From IMG/VR virus record IMGVR_UViG_3300046517_001051, positions 1-64,000 of that record: a stretch of 64,000 bases of DNA; one strand, given 5' to 3'. Positions 15,232 through 23,786 of the stretch are shown piece after piece. This DNA comes from a virus. Both the position numbers and the translations under genes were made by a program. Each line of letters starts with the position of its first letter. The stretch's first letter is position 1. Below the pieces are notes generated by a model that did not search any database, was not told where the DNA came from, and was given only the letters and a program-made list of their open reading frames with translations.

Positions 15232-16624
15232 TAGGGTTCCCCCGCGGGTAGACTGCCTGCTTTAGGTCCGCCGTGCGGAGGGCCTTCGCGGACCCAAACA
15301 GCTCGCTGCCGCACCGTGGTTCCCCTTCGTTGTCGTCGGCGCAGTGGAGACAACCCGTCGGCGCGCAGGCCTTCACTTCCTCGAACCGGTCTCCGAGGTT
15401 GGCTCGCGAGAACATCGGGACCTTATGCCCGTGGCACTGGTCACTGGTGATGAAGTCTCGACCGATCGAGATGCCGCGCTTGCTGGTGATCTCGTCGGAG
15501 ATTGGGTCCCTAGCGTACTTGTACTCATAGCACGTTGCATACGTCAGGCCCAGTGCGGCGGCCCGCTGCGAGTAGCGTCGATGCCCCTCCAGCCGGTAAC
15601 TCTCCTCGACGGTCTTCTGACCGCCGATGTTGTCCTTGAAGAGGCGCTCGAACTCACCACCACGCTCGGGGCCGAACCGTTGCTTGATTCGATCAACCAT
15701 GGCCGGCGCCCAACTGAATCCCGCCTCGACGAACTTGACGATGACGTGATCTGCACCCGCTTCCTTCAAGAGGCCAAACAACGTCTCGACGTCGGAGTGA
15801 GTGACCACGCCGGGGACGATCGGGTTGCACTGAATGCTGACATAGATCCCCGCTGCCTTCAGCATCCGGATCTGGTCAAGGTGATCCTTGAGAGGGAGGG
15901 CGCCGGGGCTCAGCTTCTTCCAGTCTTCGGGAGACGGGGTGTTGATTGACTTCTGGGCGTAGCTGTATGGGTTCTGCTTCAGGAGATCGACGGCCCACGA
16001 CGGGTAGGGGAGTCGCGACAGGAAGAAGATCGGCACACCCTGCTCAACGAATGCTTCTGCTCCTTGCTGCGTGTTGTGGTAGACGTCTTCCAGCGGCAAG
16101 AACGGGTCCGTGAAGGACGAGAAGTAGCCGGCTGCCACCGTCTTCAACCGAGACAATTGAGAGCGAACTTGCGCCCCGTAGTGGACAGGGACTGAGACAA
16201 CACCCGAGCCTCGATAGCCGCGGAACCCCGAGTTGACGTAGCAGAAGGCACAGCCCACCGTGCAGTACCCGCCATAGGGCTCGGTCAGGATTGCATCCGT
16301 GAAGCATGGGCGGGGTCGACTCCGCTCGTCGGGGTCCGTCTTGCTCTGGTACCAGCCTTGCAGTGGCTTCGCTGAGTCGATGCGGATGTGAGGGAGGGGC
16401 TCCAGGTAGATCCGGACGTCTTTCTTGTTCTCATCCTCTGCATTGCGGACCATGCCGATGCGGGCGGTGCGCGACTTCATGATGCGGCCCGTCAGCTCGT
16501 CAAACTCTTCGATGATCGGCCCAAGATCGTCCTTCGGCTCTGGCCGCATGAAATACTGGTACGCCTCACGCGCGGGCTCATCGGAGCCCTTCATCCCGTC
16601 TTGCAGCCAAGCAGCATGATCCAT
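15224..16624 (-). CDS. Radical SAM enzyme, likely DNA base hypermodification
   Basis: 466 residues. The radical SAM [4Fe-4S] motif CTVGCAFCYV has C121, C125 and C128 (CX3CX2C). Near the C-terminus a second Cys set (C420, C425, C428, C438) suggests an auxiliary cluster. An N-terminal part of about 100 residues precedes the barrel. It is immediately preceded by a fold-type II PLP enzyme gene. In the thymidine hypermodification pathways of Salmonella phage ViI and Pseudomonas phage M6, a radical SAM enzyme and a PLP enzyme act on an amino acid joined to 5-hydroxymethyluracil in DNA. With the kinase, transferase and dUMP hydroxymethylase nearby, the same type of role is likely. The exact reaction is unknown. 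Confidence 0.75.
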   Translation of the reverse strand: MDHAAWLQDGMKGSDEPAREAYQYFMRPEPKDDLGPIIEEFDELTGRIMKSRTARIGMVRNAEDENKKDVRIYLEPLPHIRIDSAKPLQGWYQSKTDPDERSRPRPCFTDAILTEPYGGYCTVGCAFCYVNSGFRGYRGSGVVSVPVHYGAQVRSQLSRLKTVAAGYFSSFTDPFLPLEDVYHNTQQGAEAFVEQGVPIFFLSRLPYPSWAVDLLKQNPYSYAQKSINTPSPEDWKKLSPGALPLKDHLDQIRMLKAAGIYVSIQCNPIVPGVVTHSDVETLFGLLKEAGADHVIVKFVEAGFSWAPAMVDRIKQRFGPERGGEFERLFKDNIGGQKTVEESYRLEGHRRYSQRAAALGLTYATCYEYKYARDPISDEITSKRGISIGRDFITSDQCHGHKVPMFSRANLGDRFEEVKACAPTGCLHCADDNEGEPRCGSELFGSAKALRTADLKQAVYPRGNPSA

Positions 16625-16626
16625 GG

Positions 16627-17427
16627 TTAGCCTATGTTCCAGAAGAGAGTTGGGACTGAGTCCTGGAACCTAGTGAGGTACCAGCGCAGTGCCTTCAGGT
16701 CGTAGTATTCATTGCACGGAAATGGTGGCGTGATCCCCGCACGAGCAACGTCTTTGTAATCGTAACCTTCATCAACGATGAGTAAATCCAGTGGCGTCCG
16801 CTCAGTTCTCGATTGCTGTCGGAGGTAGCCCTCGACCTCCGTTGCAGAGCGCGAGTAACCGAGATGTATGACGAACTTTGGGGGCTTCTTTGCGCGAACG
16901 AAGCCCATGACGACGCCAGCGGCGATCGTCGCTGAGCTGGCAGGGATCACCACCCTTTCCACAGACAGAGAGGCAGGGACCTCATCCGCCGTCTCCTCGA
17001 CGGATTCAACTAGCTTCAGGGCATTCGGCATCATATAGGCGTTGGGGTCTTCTCGCATGAGCAGCTTGCGGGCGCCATGATAGATCACGCTAGAACGCCC
17101 CGCTGGGATCCCTCGTAGCTCGGCCCCCAGTTGCTGAGCTGCAAGCTGTTGCGGTGGAATGCCGGGAGCAGAATGAGCATAGAGGGGGTAGAAGTTGATG
17201 CATCGCTTCCCCAACCGTTGGCAGGCAAAGGCCACGGCATGGCCGGCTTGTGAGTGTGATGTGTCTAGCACGCCGATGGTCTTCGCGCTCAGCTTCGAGA
17301 GGTGAGCCCAGACCCCGCGAGCCTTCGAGAAAGGCGGCCCCGGCGGAAGACAGGATAGGTCCTCCCTCTTCACCCAGCAGCGAAGGGTCTCACGATGATC
17401 CTCGACCGGCGTGTTGTGCTGGATCAC
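16627..17427 (-). CDS. Fold-type II PLP enzyme (ACC deaminase/TrpB-like)
   Basis: 266 residues from a GTG at 17427 (GTGA). The N-terminus has VKREDLSCLPPGPPFSKARG with K35 as the likely Schiff-base lysine, as in the SxKxR/NKxR motif of fold-type II enzymes. HSQAGHAVAFACQRLGK follows, matching the substrate-binding SxGNxxxA region, and an SATIAAGVVMGF segment may bind phosphate. The protein is shorter than free-standing ACC deaminases (about 330-340 residues). Beside a radical SAM gene it most likely decarboxylates or rearranges the amino-acid moiety on modified thymine, as in the M6/ViI pathways. Confidence 0.7.
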   Translation of the reverse strand: MIQHNTPVEDHRETLRCWVKREDLSCLPPGPPFSKARGVWAHLSKLSAKTIGVLDTSHSQAGHAVAFACQRLGKRCINFYPLYAHSAPGIPPQQLAAQQLGAELRGIPAGRSSVIYHGARKLLMREDPNAYMMPNALKLVESVEETADEVPASLSVERVVIPASSATIAAGVVMGFVRAKKPPKFVIHLGYSRSATEVEGYLRQQSRTERTPLDLLIVDEGYDYKDVARAGITPPFPCNEYYDLKALRWYLTRFQDSVPTLFWNIG

Positions 17428-17780
17428 TGAGAGACCTCATCCTCACAATACTTCGGGTCGAGGAGTCGCAGCTTGTAGTCATTGTGGCGGGCGTCGTAGA
17501 TGAGCGCCTTGACCTGGCCGATGGGGTGAAGCTCGGATGCGACCATGAAGAGCATGACGCAGAGGGCGATGTTGCCGGTGACCGCAATGCAGTCGAGATC
17601 GGGGTCGAAGTCGAGGTCGCCAAGAGTACGCGCCATGTCTGCCATGCACTCCTTCGGGTTGAAGATCCCGCTCGGAAGACGCCGGTTGTCGTCGTAGAGG
17701 AAGACGATCTCGCCGTGCTTCTCCGCCGATGCGACGTCGAACCGGCACTTGGAAACGAAGAAGACTTTGCGTCGCGTCAT
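17424..17780 (-). CDS. Hypothetical protein, 118 aa
   Basis: ATG at 17780 in an ATGA overlap. An alpha/beta protein opening with a basic beta strand (MTRRKVFFVSKCRFD) and containing DFDPDLDCIAVTGNIALCVM, which recalls conserved phage hypotheticals. Four Cys, unpaired. It sits between the SNF2 helicase and the PLP enzyme. Function unknown. Confidence 0.6.
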   Translation of the reverse strand: MTRRKVFFVSKCRFDVASAEKHGEIVFLYDDNRRLPSGIFNPKECMADMARTLGDLDFDPDLDCIAVTGNIALCVMLFMVASELHPIGQVKALIYDARHNDYKLRLLDPKYCEDEVSQ

Positions 17781-19855
17781 GCGGCCTCCGTCAGGTTCAG
17801 CACTGATCTCAGCACCTCTCGTAGGTTGAGGGTCGAAGCAGCCATGTCCAGCTTGCCGTTGACCCGCTTCATGATCTCCTCGTCGATCGTTCCCGGCACG
17901 ATGAGGTCGACGACCTGGACCGGCATGCGCGTGCCGCGCCGGTGGGCTCGATCCTCGGCCTGCGACCGAAGGATTGCGGACCAGTTCGAGCTGAAGAACA
18001 CCTCTAGGTCGCAATAGGTATCTGTCGCACCAGGGTTCCGGGTGTCGTAGCCGAGGAGGTTCAGGCCCTCGGCGGCCGTCTGCGGGTTGCAGACAAGAAC
18101 CTTGAACTCTGGGTCGCAGTTGAAGGCATCGACGAGCTTGTCACGCTCTTGAGCCGAGACACCGCCGAAGTACGTGCCGTGCTTGATGCCGGCCTTCGTT
18201 AGCTCCCCGGAGATGCGCTCGATGTTCTGGATGAAGTTGCACCAGACGATTGTCTTGGCCCGTGGGTCGCGCTCGGGATCCTGGAGCAGCTCCATGAGGG
18301 CATCCACCTTCGGGTTGGTGGGCGCCAGCTCCTCGACTCTCTTCTGCTTCAGGACGTTCCCATCGGGGTCCACCTTGCCGTCGAACGTGATGAACCCGCT
18401 GGTGATCTGGGCGAGGCGGAGGAGCTTCGTGAGGACGTGGCCAATCGTCATCTCGTCGACGACCTTACCCATCGAGTCCTTCAGCTCCAGAGCCAGCTCC
18501 TCGCTGACGCGGCTGTAGACCTTCGCCTGGTGGAGGCTCATCTCGACCTCGACGACGCTCCGCACCTTGTCGGGCAGCATCAGACCGGCCTCCTCCTTCG
18601 TCACGCTGAAGCTCATCCGGGCAAGCCTCTCTTGTAGAAGTGGCACATGCTTCAGCCCAATGAGCTTCGCCACGCCCTGCTGGGCATAATAGTTGTGCTG
18701 CTTCCAGATGCCGTGAAAGTCCTTGAACGCCTTGAACGTCGAGAAGCCGCTGGCTCCTTCCCGAAGGAACTCCAGCTGCGCCCAGAGGTCCATCGGCGTG
18801 TTGCCGATCGGCGAGCCGGTGAGGATCTGCCGGCGCTTCGACGAGTCGCGGAGTGTGATCGCCGTCTTCCAGCGGAGGGAGCTGCGATCCTTGAAGAAGT
18901 GCGACTCGTCGGCGACGGTGATGTCCCACGGCATCTGCTGGAGCCACTCCAGCGTTGTCCTCGCCGAGTCATAGCTGACCACCGCGACGCTGAAGAGGAG
19001 GTCGTCCTCAGGCGCGATTACCTCGGCGATGCGGTTCACGCGGGTCGCCTTGTCGCCGCGGATGACGGCGACCTTGCCGGGCACCGTGGCAAACTTCTCG
19101 AACTCGCGCTGCCAGTTGAGGCGGACCTGCGCTGGGCAGAGCACGAGCACCAGCATCATCCGCCCGCCACCGCGCCGTGGGACGCCGCCCTTCATCTGGC
19201 CCGAGGACAGCAGCTGCGCCTCGGTGCAGACTCGCTGGATGAAACACGCCGTCTTGCCGGTGCCTCGATCCATGAAGAGGGCGAACGCATCAGAGCGGAG
19301 TGCGAGGCAGGTTGCGGTCTGCTGATAGGGGCTCAGGCGAGCCTCGGCCCGCTCCCTCCAGCAGTCGGGGGGCTTCGGGACCGTCCCGCTCAGCTTGAAC
19401 TCCGCGGCTCGCCGGACGGTCTGGTGCCCCAATGCCTCGATGGCGCTGGAGGCGCGGAAGATCTGCTGCGCCGTCTCATTGACGAAGACGAGTTGCTCCC
19501 TAGGCCAGGATCGGTTGATGACCTCCAGGGCAAACGATGTCGCCGGCGTCCGGTAGGTCTCCGACTTCTCGTGATAGCGAACCTCTGGGAGTCGCTTCCA
19601 GAGCTGGCGGGATGCCGCGCTGGCCGAGTCCCAGTGGTCGGCCATCTCTTTCTCGCCGAGCTTGTACGTCTGGCCACCGATCCTCTTGGTTGGCGACGAC
19701 GCGGCGACGAGAGGCTTGATGCGGAGTCCAAGATGGGTCAGCTTCTGCGACGCGGCGACGAAGAGGTAGTCATGCGAGTGGACTGGAATCGGCGAGAGGA
19801 ACTTCTTAGTCACCTCTGACAGATCCGCGTCGTCGTACTCCTCCGCGAAGTCCAT
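17777..19855 (-). CDS. SNF2-family DNA translocase/helicase
   Basis: 692 residues from an ATG at 19855 (TGATG); a GTG one codon earlier gives a GTGA overlap. An N-terminal extension of about 170 residues precedes LSPYQQTATC (Q motif), Walker A MDRGTGKTA (about 195-203), motif Ia LVLCPAQVRLNW, motif II DESH, motif III LTGSPIGNTP, motif V TAAEGLNL and motif VI QAEDRAHRRG. These are the full SF2/SNF2 set, so an active ATP-driven dsDNA translocase is expected. Phage SNF2 proteins are thought to act in replication, recombination or replication-fork restart. The CAF/zinc extras of cellular remodellers are absent. Confidence 0.88.
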   Translation of the reverse strand: MDFAEEYDDADLSEVTKKFLSPIPVHSHDYLFVAASQKLTHLGLRIKPLVAASSPTKRIGGQTYKLGEKEMADHWDSASAASRQLWKRLPEVRYHEKSETYRTPATSFALEVINRSWPREQLVFVNETAQQIFRASSAIEALGHQTVRRAAEFKLSGTVPKPPDCWRERAEARLSPYQQTATCLALRSDAFALFMDRGTGKTACFIQRVCTEAQLLSSGQMKGGVPRRGGGRMMLVLVLCPAQVRLNWQREFEKFATVPGKVAVIRGDKATRVNRIAEVIAPEDDLLFSVAVVSYDSARTTLEWLQQMPWDITVADESHFFKDRSSLRWKTAITLRDSSKRRQILTGSPIGNTPMDLWAQLEFLREGASGFSTFKAFKDFHGIWKQHNYYAQQGVAKLIGLKHVPLLQERLARMSFSVTKEEAGLMLPDKVRSVVEVEMSLHQAKVYSRVSEELALELKDSMGKVVDEMTIGHVLTKLLRLAQITSGFITFDGKVDPDGNVLKQKRVEELAPTNPKVDALMELLQDPERDPRAKTIVWCNFIQNIERISGELTKAGIKHGTYFGGVSAQERDKLVDAFNCDPEFKVLVCNPQTAAEGLNLLGYDTRNPGATDTYCDLEVFFSSNWSAILRSQAEDRAHRRGTRMPVQVVDLIVPGTIDEEIMKRVNGKLDMAASTLNLREVLRSVLNLTEAA

Positions 19856-20193
19856 CACCGGCGTTTGGTCGCCTTCGCGTGGTTCTCGGTGAGGAGCTTC
19901 AGCCATAGGGCCTGGGCAATGAGGTCGTCCTTCCTCGCGGCCTCGATCGTCGCCTCTAGGGCGAGGACTCGCTTCCGGTGGTCCTCGGTCGCGGTCGCGG
20001 CAGCGGCGCGCTGCTCGCGGAAGTGGACGAAGCGCGCCTGCGCCTCCTTCACGGCCTCCAGCAGCTCGGCCTCGCGCTTGTCGCAGGAGGCGGCGTCCGC
20101 CATCTTGTCCCAGTAGTCGCCGCGGTTCTTCAAAAGCCGGAGGCGCTCCTCTAGGGCCGTCACGCCGGGATGCTGTTCAGAGCTAGTCATCAT
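19855..20193 (-). CDS. Coiled-coil hypothetical protein
   Basis: 112 residues from an ATG at 20193 (ATGATG; ACAGGA upstream). Almost entirely helical with long Ala/Glu/Arg heptad-like runs, so likely a coiled coil. First gene after the terminator at 20215-20258. Function unknown. Confidence 0.6.
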   Translation of the reverse strand: MMTSSEQHPGVTALEERLRLLKNRGDYWDKMADAASCDKREAELLEAVKEAQARFVHFREQRAAAATATEDHRKRVLALEATIEAARKDDLIAQALWLKLLTENHAKATKRR

Positions 20194-20214
20194 GCTATTC
20201 CTGTAAAGTGCTGT

Positions 20215-20258
20215 CTACAAAAGCGAGCGGCGACTTTGGTCTCCCTCAGTCGCCGCTC
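20215..20258 (-). terminator. Intrinsic terminator
   Basis: On the minus strand GAGCGGCGACT and AGTCGCCGCTC form a perfect 11-bp stem with a 12-base loop, followed by GCTTTTGT. It lies in the 90-base gap after the gene ending at 20284 and separates it from the 20193 gene. Confidence 0.75.
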
Positions 20259-20283
20259 AACACACCATGCGGCAGTCGATCGG

Positions 20284-20703
20284 CTAGAGCGTCATCGACT
20301 TCTCGAAGTCGCTCATGTCGATGCCGGCCGCCTTCGCGGCTTCGATCGCGGCCTTGGCCGCGTTGGCGAGCTTCATGACCTTCTTCAGGGTCGCGCGCTT
20401 CGCCGGGTCGGCGATCGACAGGCCGCTCTTCAGCTCGCGTTCGAGCCGGTCGGCCAGAGCCAGCTTCTCGTTCGCGGCTTGGCGCAGCTTCGAGATGCGG
20501 TACTCGGCCCAGAGCGTGTCGGAGGCGAACTCCGCGCGGGTGAGCGGCTCGAACTTCGAGCTGTCATAGTTCATCGCGACGACGTCCGAGGACGTCAGGG
20601 CATTCTTGTCGTTCAGGAACTTGCGGTCCACCACGGTGACGAAGCTGGCCCGGGGTGCCTTGGACGTCTTGTCGGTCTTCTCGACGGTCGCTGTTGCTGA
20701 CAT
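20284..20703 (-). CDS. Hypothetical protein, single-gene unit
   Basis: 139 residues, helical, Lys/Ala-rich, with a flexible Thr/Lys start (MSATATVEKTDKTSKAPRAS) and a long Ala/Lys helix at about 95-130. It is flanked by its own control region upstream (20704-20836) and a strong terminator downstream, which suggests separate and perhaps high expression. An abundant DNA-binding or accessory protein is possible, but no domain is recognised. Confidence 0.65.
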   Translation of the reverse strand: MSATATVEKTDKTSKAPRASFVTVVDRKFLNDKNALTSSDVVAMNYDSSKFEPLTRAEFASDTLWAEYRISKLRQAANEKLALADRLERELKSGLSIADPAKRATLKKVMKLANAAKAAIEAAKAAGIDMSDFEKSMTL

Positions 20704-20836
20704 TCTTGTGAGTCTCCTGTATGAGGGAGGTGTTTTGGTGACAGATCAGGTAGGGCGGCGACTATACTGCGGTCGTCGCTGAAGAAAAGAACTTTCGCAG
20801 AAAAGTTTCGGTCCTAAACCTCTTAGCGGTCGGGAT
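20704..20836 (-). promoter_or_regulatory. Promoter region of the 20703 gene
   Basis: 133 non-coding bases. The minus strand contains a near-consensus -10 TATAGT (20761-20766) and, 17-19 bases further upstream, T-rich hexamers (CTTTTC/TTCTTT) as weak -35 candidates. The AAGTTCTTTTCTT block resembles the AAGTTTTTCTTG and AACTTTCTTG blocks in the control regions at 6726 and 40316. A good ribosome site (ACAGGAG) precedes the gene. Confidence 0.55.
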
Positions 20837-21397
20837 CTAGGTCCGCAGCTCATTAGCGTTGGAGAATCCGGCCTTGTGCGCGGGGGCGTCGTGGGCTCCG
20901 TCGCCCCAGCATTCGGCGCAGGTCGCGGTCGTCGCGACGTTCGGCCCGTAGCACAGTAGCGTCGCCGGCTCCACGAGGCAAAGCTGGCATGGCGTCGCGC
21001 TTGTTCCAACAGGGGACTCAAAGCTCACTGGGCGCACCGGGAGGTCCTCGACCTTCGTGATGGAGACGGTCCCTTCCAGGATTTGCTTCGCCTGCGCCTG
21101 GCGAGGAAGCTGACGGGTCTCAACCATCTCGTCCTCGACCAGCATGAGGTAGCGGCGCAGATCGCGCACGTCATCGATCGCCCCCTCGCGGCGCGTGTCG
21201 AGTCGGATCGTCTCGAAGATATCGTTGTGAAAGTTCTTGACTCGATTCTCCAGGCGGTCCCACTTGCGGGCCAGAACAAAAAATGCTCCGCTCCCGCCAC
21301 GCCTCTTCCACGAGTCGCCGTAGGACTTCTCCGCATCCACGAGGCCGGCGACGTCCGCCTCTGCGATCTTCTTCAGCCGTTCTTCGAGTCTAGTCAT
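20837..21397 (-). CDS. Nmad1-like (DUF1599) protein with C-terminal Cys cluster
   Basis: 186 residues. Residues about 20-95 read EKSYGDSWKRRGGSGAFFVL, then ARKWDRLENRV, then DDVRDLRRYLMLVEDEM, which match the nucleotide-modification-associated domain 1 (DUF1599) pattern. A C-terminal part holds CQLC, a middle Cys and CAEC, a likely zinc knuckle. The family was named from its association with phage base-modification genes, and here it stands at the end of exactly such a cluster. Its biochemical role is not established. Confidence 0.7.
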   Translation of the reverse strand: MTRLEERLKKIAEADVAGLVDAEKSYGDSWKRRGGSGAFFVLARKWDRLENRVKNFHNDIFETIRLDTRREGAIDDVRDLRRYLMLVEDEMVETRQLPRQAQAKQILEGTVSITKVEDLPVRPVSFESPVGTSATPCQLCLVEPATLLCYGPNVATTATCAECWGDGAHDAPAHKAGFSNANELRT

Positions 21398-21884
21398 CCG
21401 ACCTGCTCCATGAGTATGAGTTGATGAACATCTTCATTTCGGCGGGCAGCTCCTTCCGACGGAAGTACTGCCAAGCCTTGTCTCGCATCTTCGCGACGTG
21501 CTGATTGCCGAGGGCCAGCTGGTCGTCGCACCACATGATCAGCTCCAGGGAGTCCGCGCAGCCGAGCCAGTTCGCCTCCTCGGTGTCCAGCTCCGGCAAC
21601 TCGTGGGCCTTGTCTGTTGCCTCATCATCCTCGGCCTGGATCATCCCCTCGTCGAGCATCGGATGCTTCCACTTCGCCGGCGCCGGCACGTCGCCGAGCC
21701 AGCGCTCCAGGTGGTCGTGGCATAGCGCCGCCTCGACGAGCGCGACTGACGGCGACGGATGGAGACACAAGAGGATCTGCGCCACGTTGTAGCAGTGGAG
21801 CCCGACCGAGTAGGACCCGTGGTGCGGTGTCGTGTGGCACCGCTCGACGGCGCCCGACTCCCTGCGGTGTTGGATGCTCTTCAC
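21390..21884 (-). CDS. HD-domain nucleotidase, YfbR-like
   Basis: 164 residues from a GTG at 21884 (GTGA). His residues in RCHTTPHHGSYSVG (about 16-28), the HD doublet in LCHDHLERW (H56/D57), and a following GDVPAPAKW match the YfbR-type 5'-deoxynucleotidase branch of HD phosphohydrolases. A dNMP phosphatase next to a dUMP hydroxymethylase could remove dTMP (or dUMP), so that 5-hydroxymethyl-dUMP rather than dTMP feeds DNA synthesis. Substrate choice is inferred. Confidence 0.7.
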   Translation of the reverse strand: MKSIQHRRESGAVERCHTTPHHGSYSVGLHCYNVAQILLCLHPSPSVALVEAALCHDHLERWLGDVPAPAKWKHPMLDEGMIQAEDDEATDKAHELPELDTEEANWLGCADSLELIMWCDDQLALGNQHVAKMRDKAWQYFRRKELPAEMKMFINSYSWSRSDD

Positions 21885-22903
21885 TTCGGCAGCTCGATCT
21901 TCGGGAACTCGTTGGGAGCATCCTTGGCTGCCTTCGTGTCGGCACGCTGCGCCAGCCAACCTTCACAGGCGACCTTCCAGTCACTCTTGGGGTCCGTGTC
22001 TGCGTGCCACTTCGGCTCGCGGGTCTCCCACATCTCGCGCATCGGCTCGGCGATCGTCTTGAAAAAGTGCGACTTCTGGCAGACACCCCCGCACATGAAG
22101 ATCAGCAGCTCGTCGTCCCACTCGGCGAGCGGCAGGTCGACGATCGGCGTGCTGTTGACCTTCCGGTTGTAGGGGTTCTCTGGATAGTCGTATCCGTCGG
22201 AGGAGAGGTCCGCCATCGCGTACATCAGGTTCCAATGTCTCTCGTAGACGTGGGCGTTGTTACTGATCTGCGTGTAGGTCCCGATCGGGATGCCGATGCC
22301 GGCAGCGAGGTACTCCTGGAGGACGCTGAAGTGCACCGCGTTCGCGCCGTAGCAACCCCAGATGAGGTCGTTGCTGCGGCAGAACACCGTCATGTCGAGT
22401 TCCCCGCCTCCGGCGTTGAACAGCGCGTTGAGGTTGCACGGCACATCCTTCGTCCCCGCCTCGACGGCTCGGGGATCCCCCCAACCGTCCCACATCGAGA
22501 GGACCTGTCGGCGGTCGTAGGGGTCGCGGGCCAGAGCCTCGATGATCACTGACAGTTGGTCTCGACCGTTGAAGTGCTTGCGCCACCGGTGGCCGTACGC
22601 GCCGTTGAGCGTGATGCCGTCGTCGCTGTATTCGCGCATCTGCTTCGCGTACTTGGCGACGAAGTCGACGTCTTTCCGGCCCGACAACATCCAGAGGGCT
22701 TCCATCAGGTGGAAGAACGGATTGGCGTTGCGCTCCTCCCACAGCAGGACGCGGTCCTCTGGGCAGGTGTAGACCGTTGTCAGCGGCTCGGGGAGGACCA
22801 GCACGCTGCCGTTCCTAGATCCCCTCTTCTCGCCTTGGTCGCTCATCAGCTGGCACGCGGCCGGTAGGGCGACGTGAACGCATTCTGCTTCGATCAGTTT
22901 CAT
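21881..22903 (-). CDS. dUMP hydroxymethylase (thymidylate synthase family)
   Basis: 340 residues from an ATG at 22903 with ACAGGA upstream. Family landmarks: GAYGHRWRKHF (about 101-111), catalytic Cys in DVPCNL (C156), FCRSND (174-179), and GANAVHFSVL with N188 at the position that reads Asn in uracil-using enzymes and Asp in dCMP hydroxymethylases. A later NNAHVYERH segment completes the site. Thymidylate synthase and dUMP hydroxymethylase share these features; I choose the latter because genes for modifying 5-hydroxymethyluracil in DNA lie directly upstream. If it were a plain thymidylate synthase the pathway would lack its entry step. Confidence 0.8.
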   Translation of the reverse strand: MKLIEAECVHVALPAACQLMSDQGEKRGSRNGSVLVLPEPLTTVYTCPEDRVLLWEERNANPFFHLMEALWMLSGRKDVDFVAKYAKQMREYSDDGITLNGAYGHRWRKHFNGRDQLSVIIEALARDPYDRRQVLSMWDGWGDPRAVEAGTKDVPCNLNALFNAGGGELDMTVFCRSNDLIWGCYGANAVHFSVLQEYLAAGIGIPIGTYTQISNNAHVYERHWNLMYAMADLSSDGYDYPENPYNRKVNSTPIVDLPLAEWDDELLIFMCGGVCQKSHFFKTIAEPMREMWETREPKWHADTDPKSDWKVACEGWLAQRADTKAAKDAPNEFPKIELPK

Positions 22904-22904
22904 G

Positions 22905-23786
22905 TTAGGTTCCTGTGAATTTCGAGCGGGGCCGACCCTCGCCGTTCTTGACTCGGAGGTATTTGTCCGTCTCGCAGAGCGAATGCTCTATGTCCCGAAG
23001 TTCTAGCTTCGGGAACCCCTCGGGAAGCCGGCTAGGGGCCTCCGGGAGGAGGGATCTCATGAGGGATAGAGCTTCCTCCTTCCGGAAGGGAAAGTCGAGC
23101 CTGCGGCCGAGGAGGCGGTTGAGTCCCCGCAGGGCTCCCGGCCCCGCGTTCGCCCACGTCTCGACGTCCGGCGCCCCGACTAGGTAGCGGGTGTGGCGGA
23201 GATCGGTGACGACCTCATACGACATGAACGGCCCCCAGCCGTGATAGTTCAGGAGGCGCTCCCAGCATTCTCGCAGCGACCGCTGCCCGGTCTGATCTAG
23301 GAAGTAGGTCCACAGCTCGCGATCGTCCCAGAGTCGGCCGAGGACGATGCGCGCGATGTATTGCTGTTTGGTCCACGAGTACCAGGCGCAGCTGGAGTCC
23401 GACTCCGCGCGGATCATGTAGGCGCCAGTATAGACTTGGTCGCCGCGAGCCTTGATCCGGTCGAGGACCTGGCCCATGACGTGAGGCTCGAAGCTGTGCA
23501 TACAGGGCCACGAGCCCTCGCTGTTCATCAGCTCGCGCAGCGTCGGTGGGTGGTTGATCGTCCGAGCGATCGCCAGCATGAGCCAGAGGTGTGGGTGCGA
23601 TGGCCACATCTCGCGGATGTTCTCGCGGATCCAGACGGTCACCTTGTCCAGCTCGCGGAAGACGTTGCAGAACCGGTATTGCTGGAGGATCGGGTCCGCC
23701 GTCCAGGGCTTTGGTTGCCAGGCGGCGCGGCGGTCGTAGATCGCCTGGCGCTCCGTCATCCAGTACCAGAGAGGCTCGGCATTCAC
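22905..23786 (-). CDS. 5-hmU DNA kinase helical domain protein
   Basis: 293 residues from a GTG at 23786 (GTGA with the kinase gene). The start reads FWD/FYD-like WYWMTERQAIYDRR, then KPWTADPILQQYRFCNVFRE, the signature of the family first called alpha-glutamyl/putrescinyl thymine pyrophosphorylase clade 1 and later linked to the helical part of the 5-hmdU DNA kinase. ELDKVTVWIREN follows. A LNYHGWGPFMSYEVVTDLR segment with helix-hairpin-helix-like character may bind DNA. Together with the P-loop protein encoded just upstream it would phosphorylate 5-hydroxymethyluracil in DNA. Confidence 0.75.
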   Translation of the reverse strand: MNAEPLWYWMTERQAIYDRRAAWQPKPWTADPILQQYRFCNVFRELDKVTVWIRENIREMWPSHPHLWLMLAIARTINHPPTLRELMNSEGSWPCMHSFEPHVMGQVLDRIKARGDQVYTGAYMIRAESDSSCAWYSWTKQQYIARIVLGRLWDDRELWTYFLDQTGQRSLRECWERLLNYHGWGPFMSYEVVTDLRHTRYLVGAPDVETWANAGPGALRGLNRLLGRRLDFPFRKEEALSLMRSLLPEAPSRLPEGFPKLELRDIEHSLCETDKYLRVKNGEGRPRSKFTGT

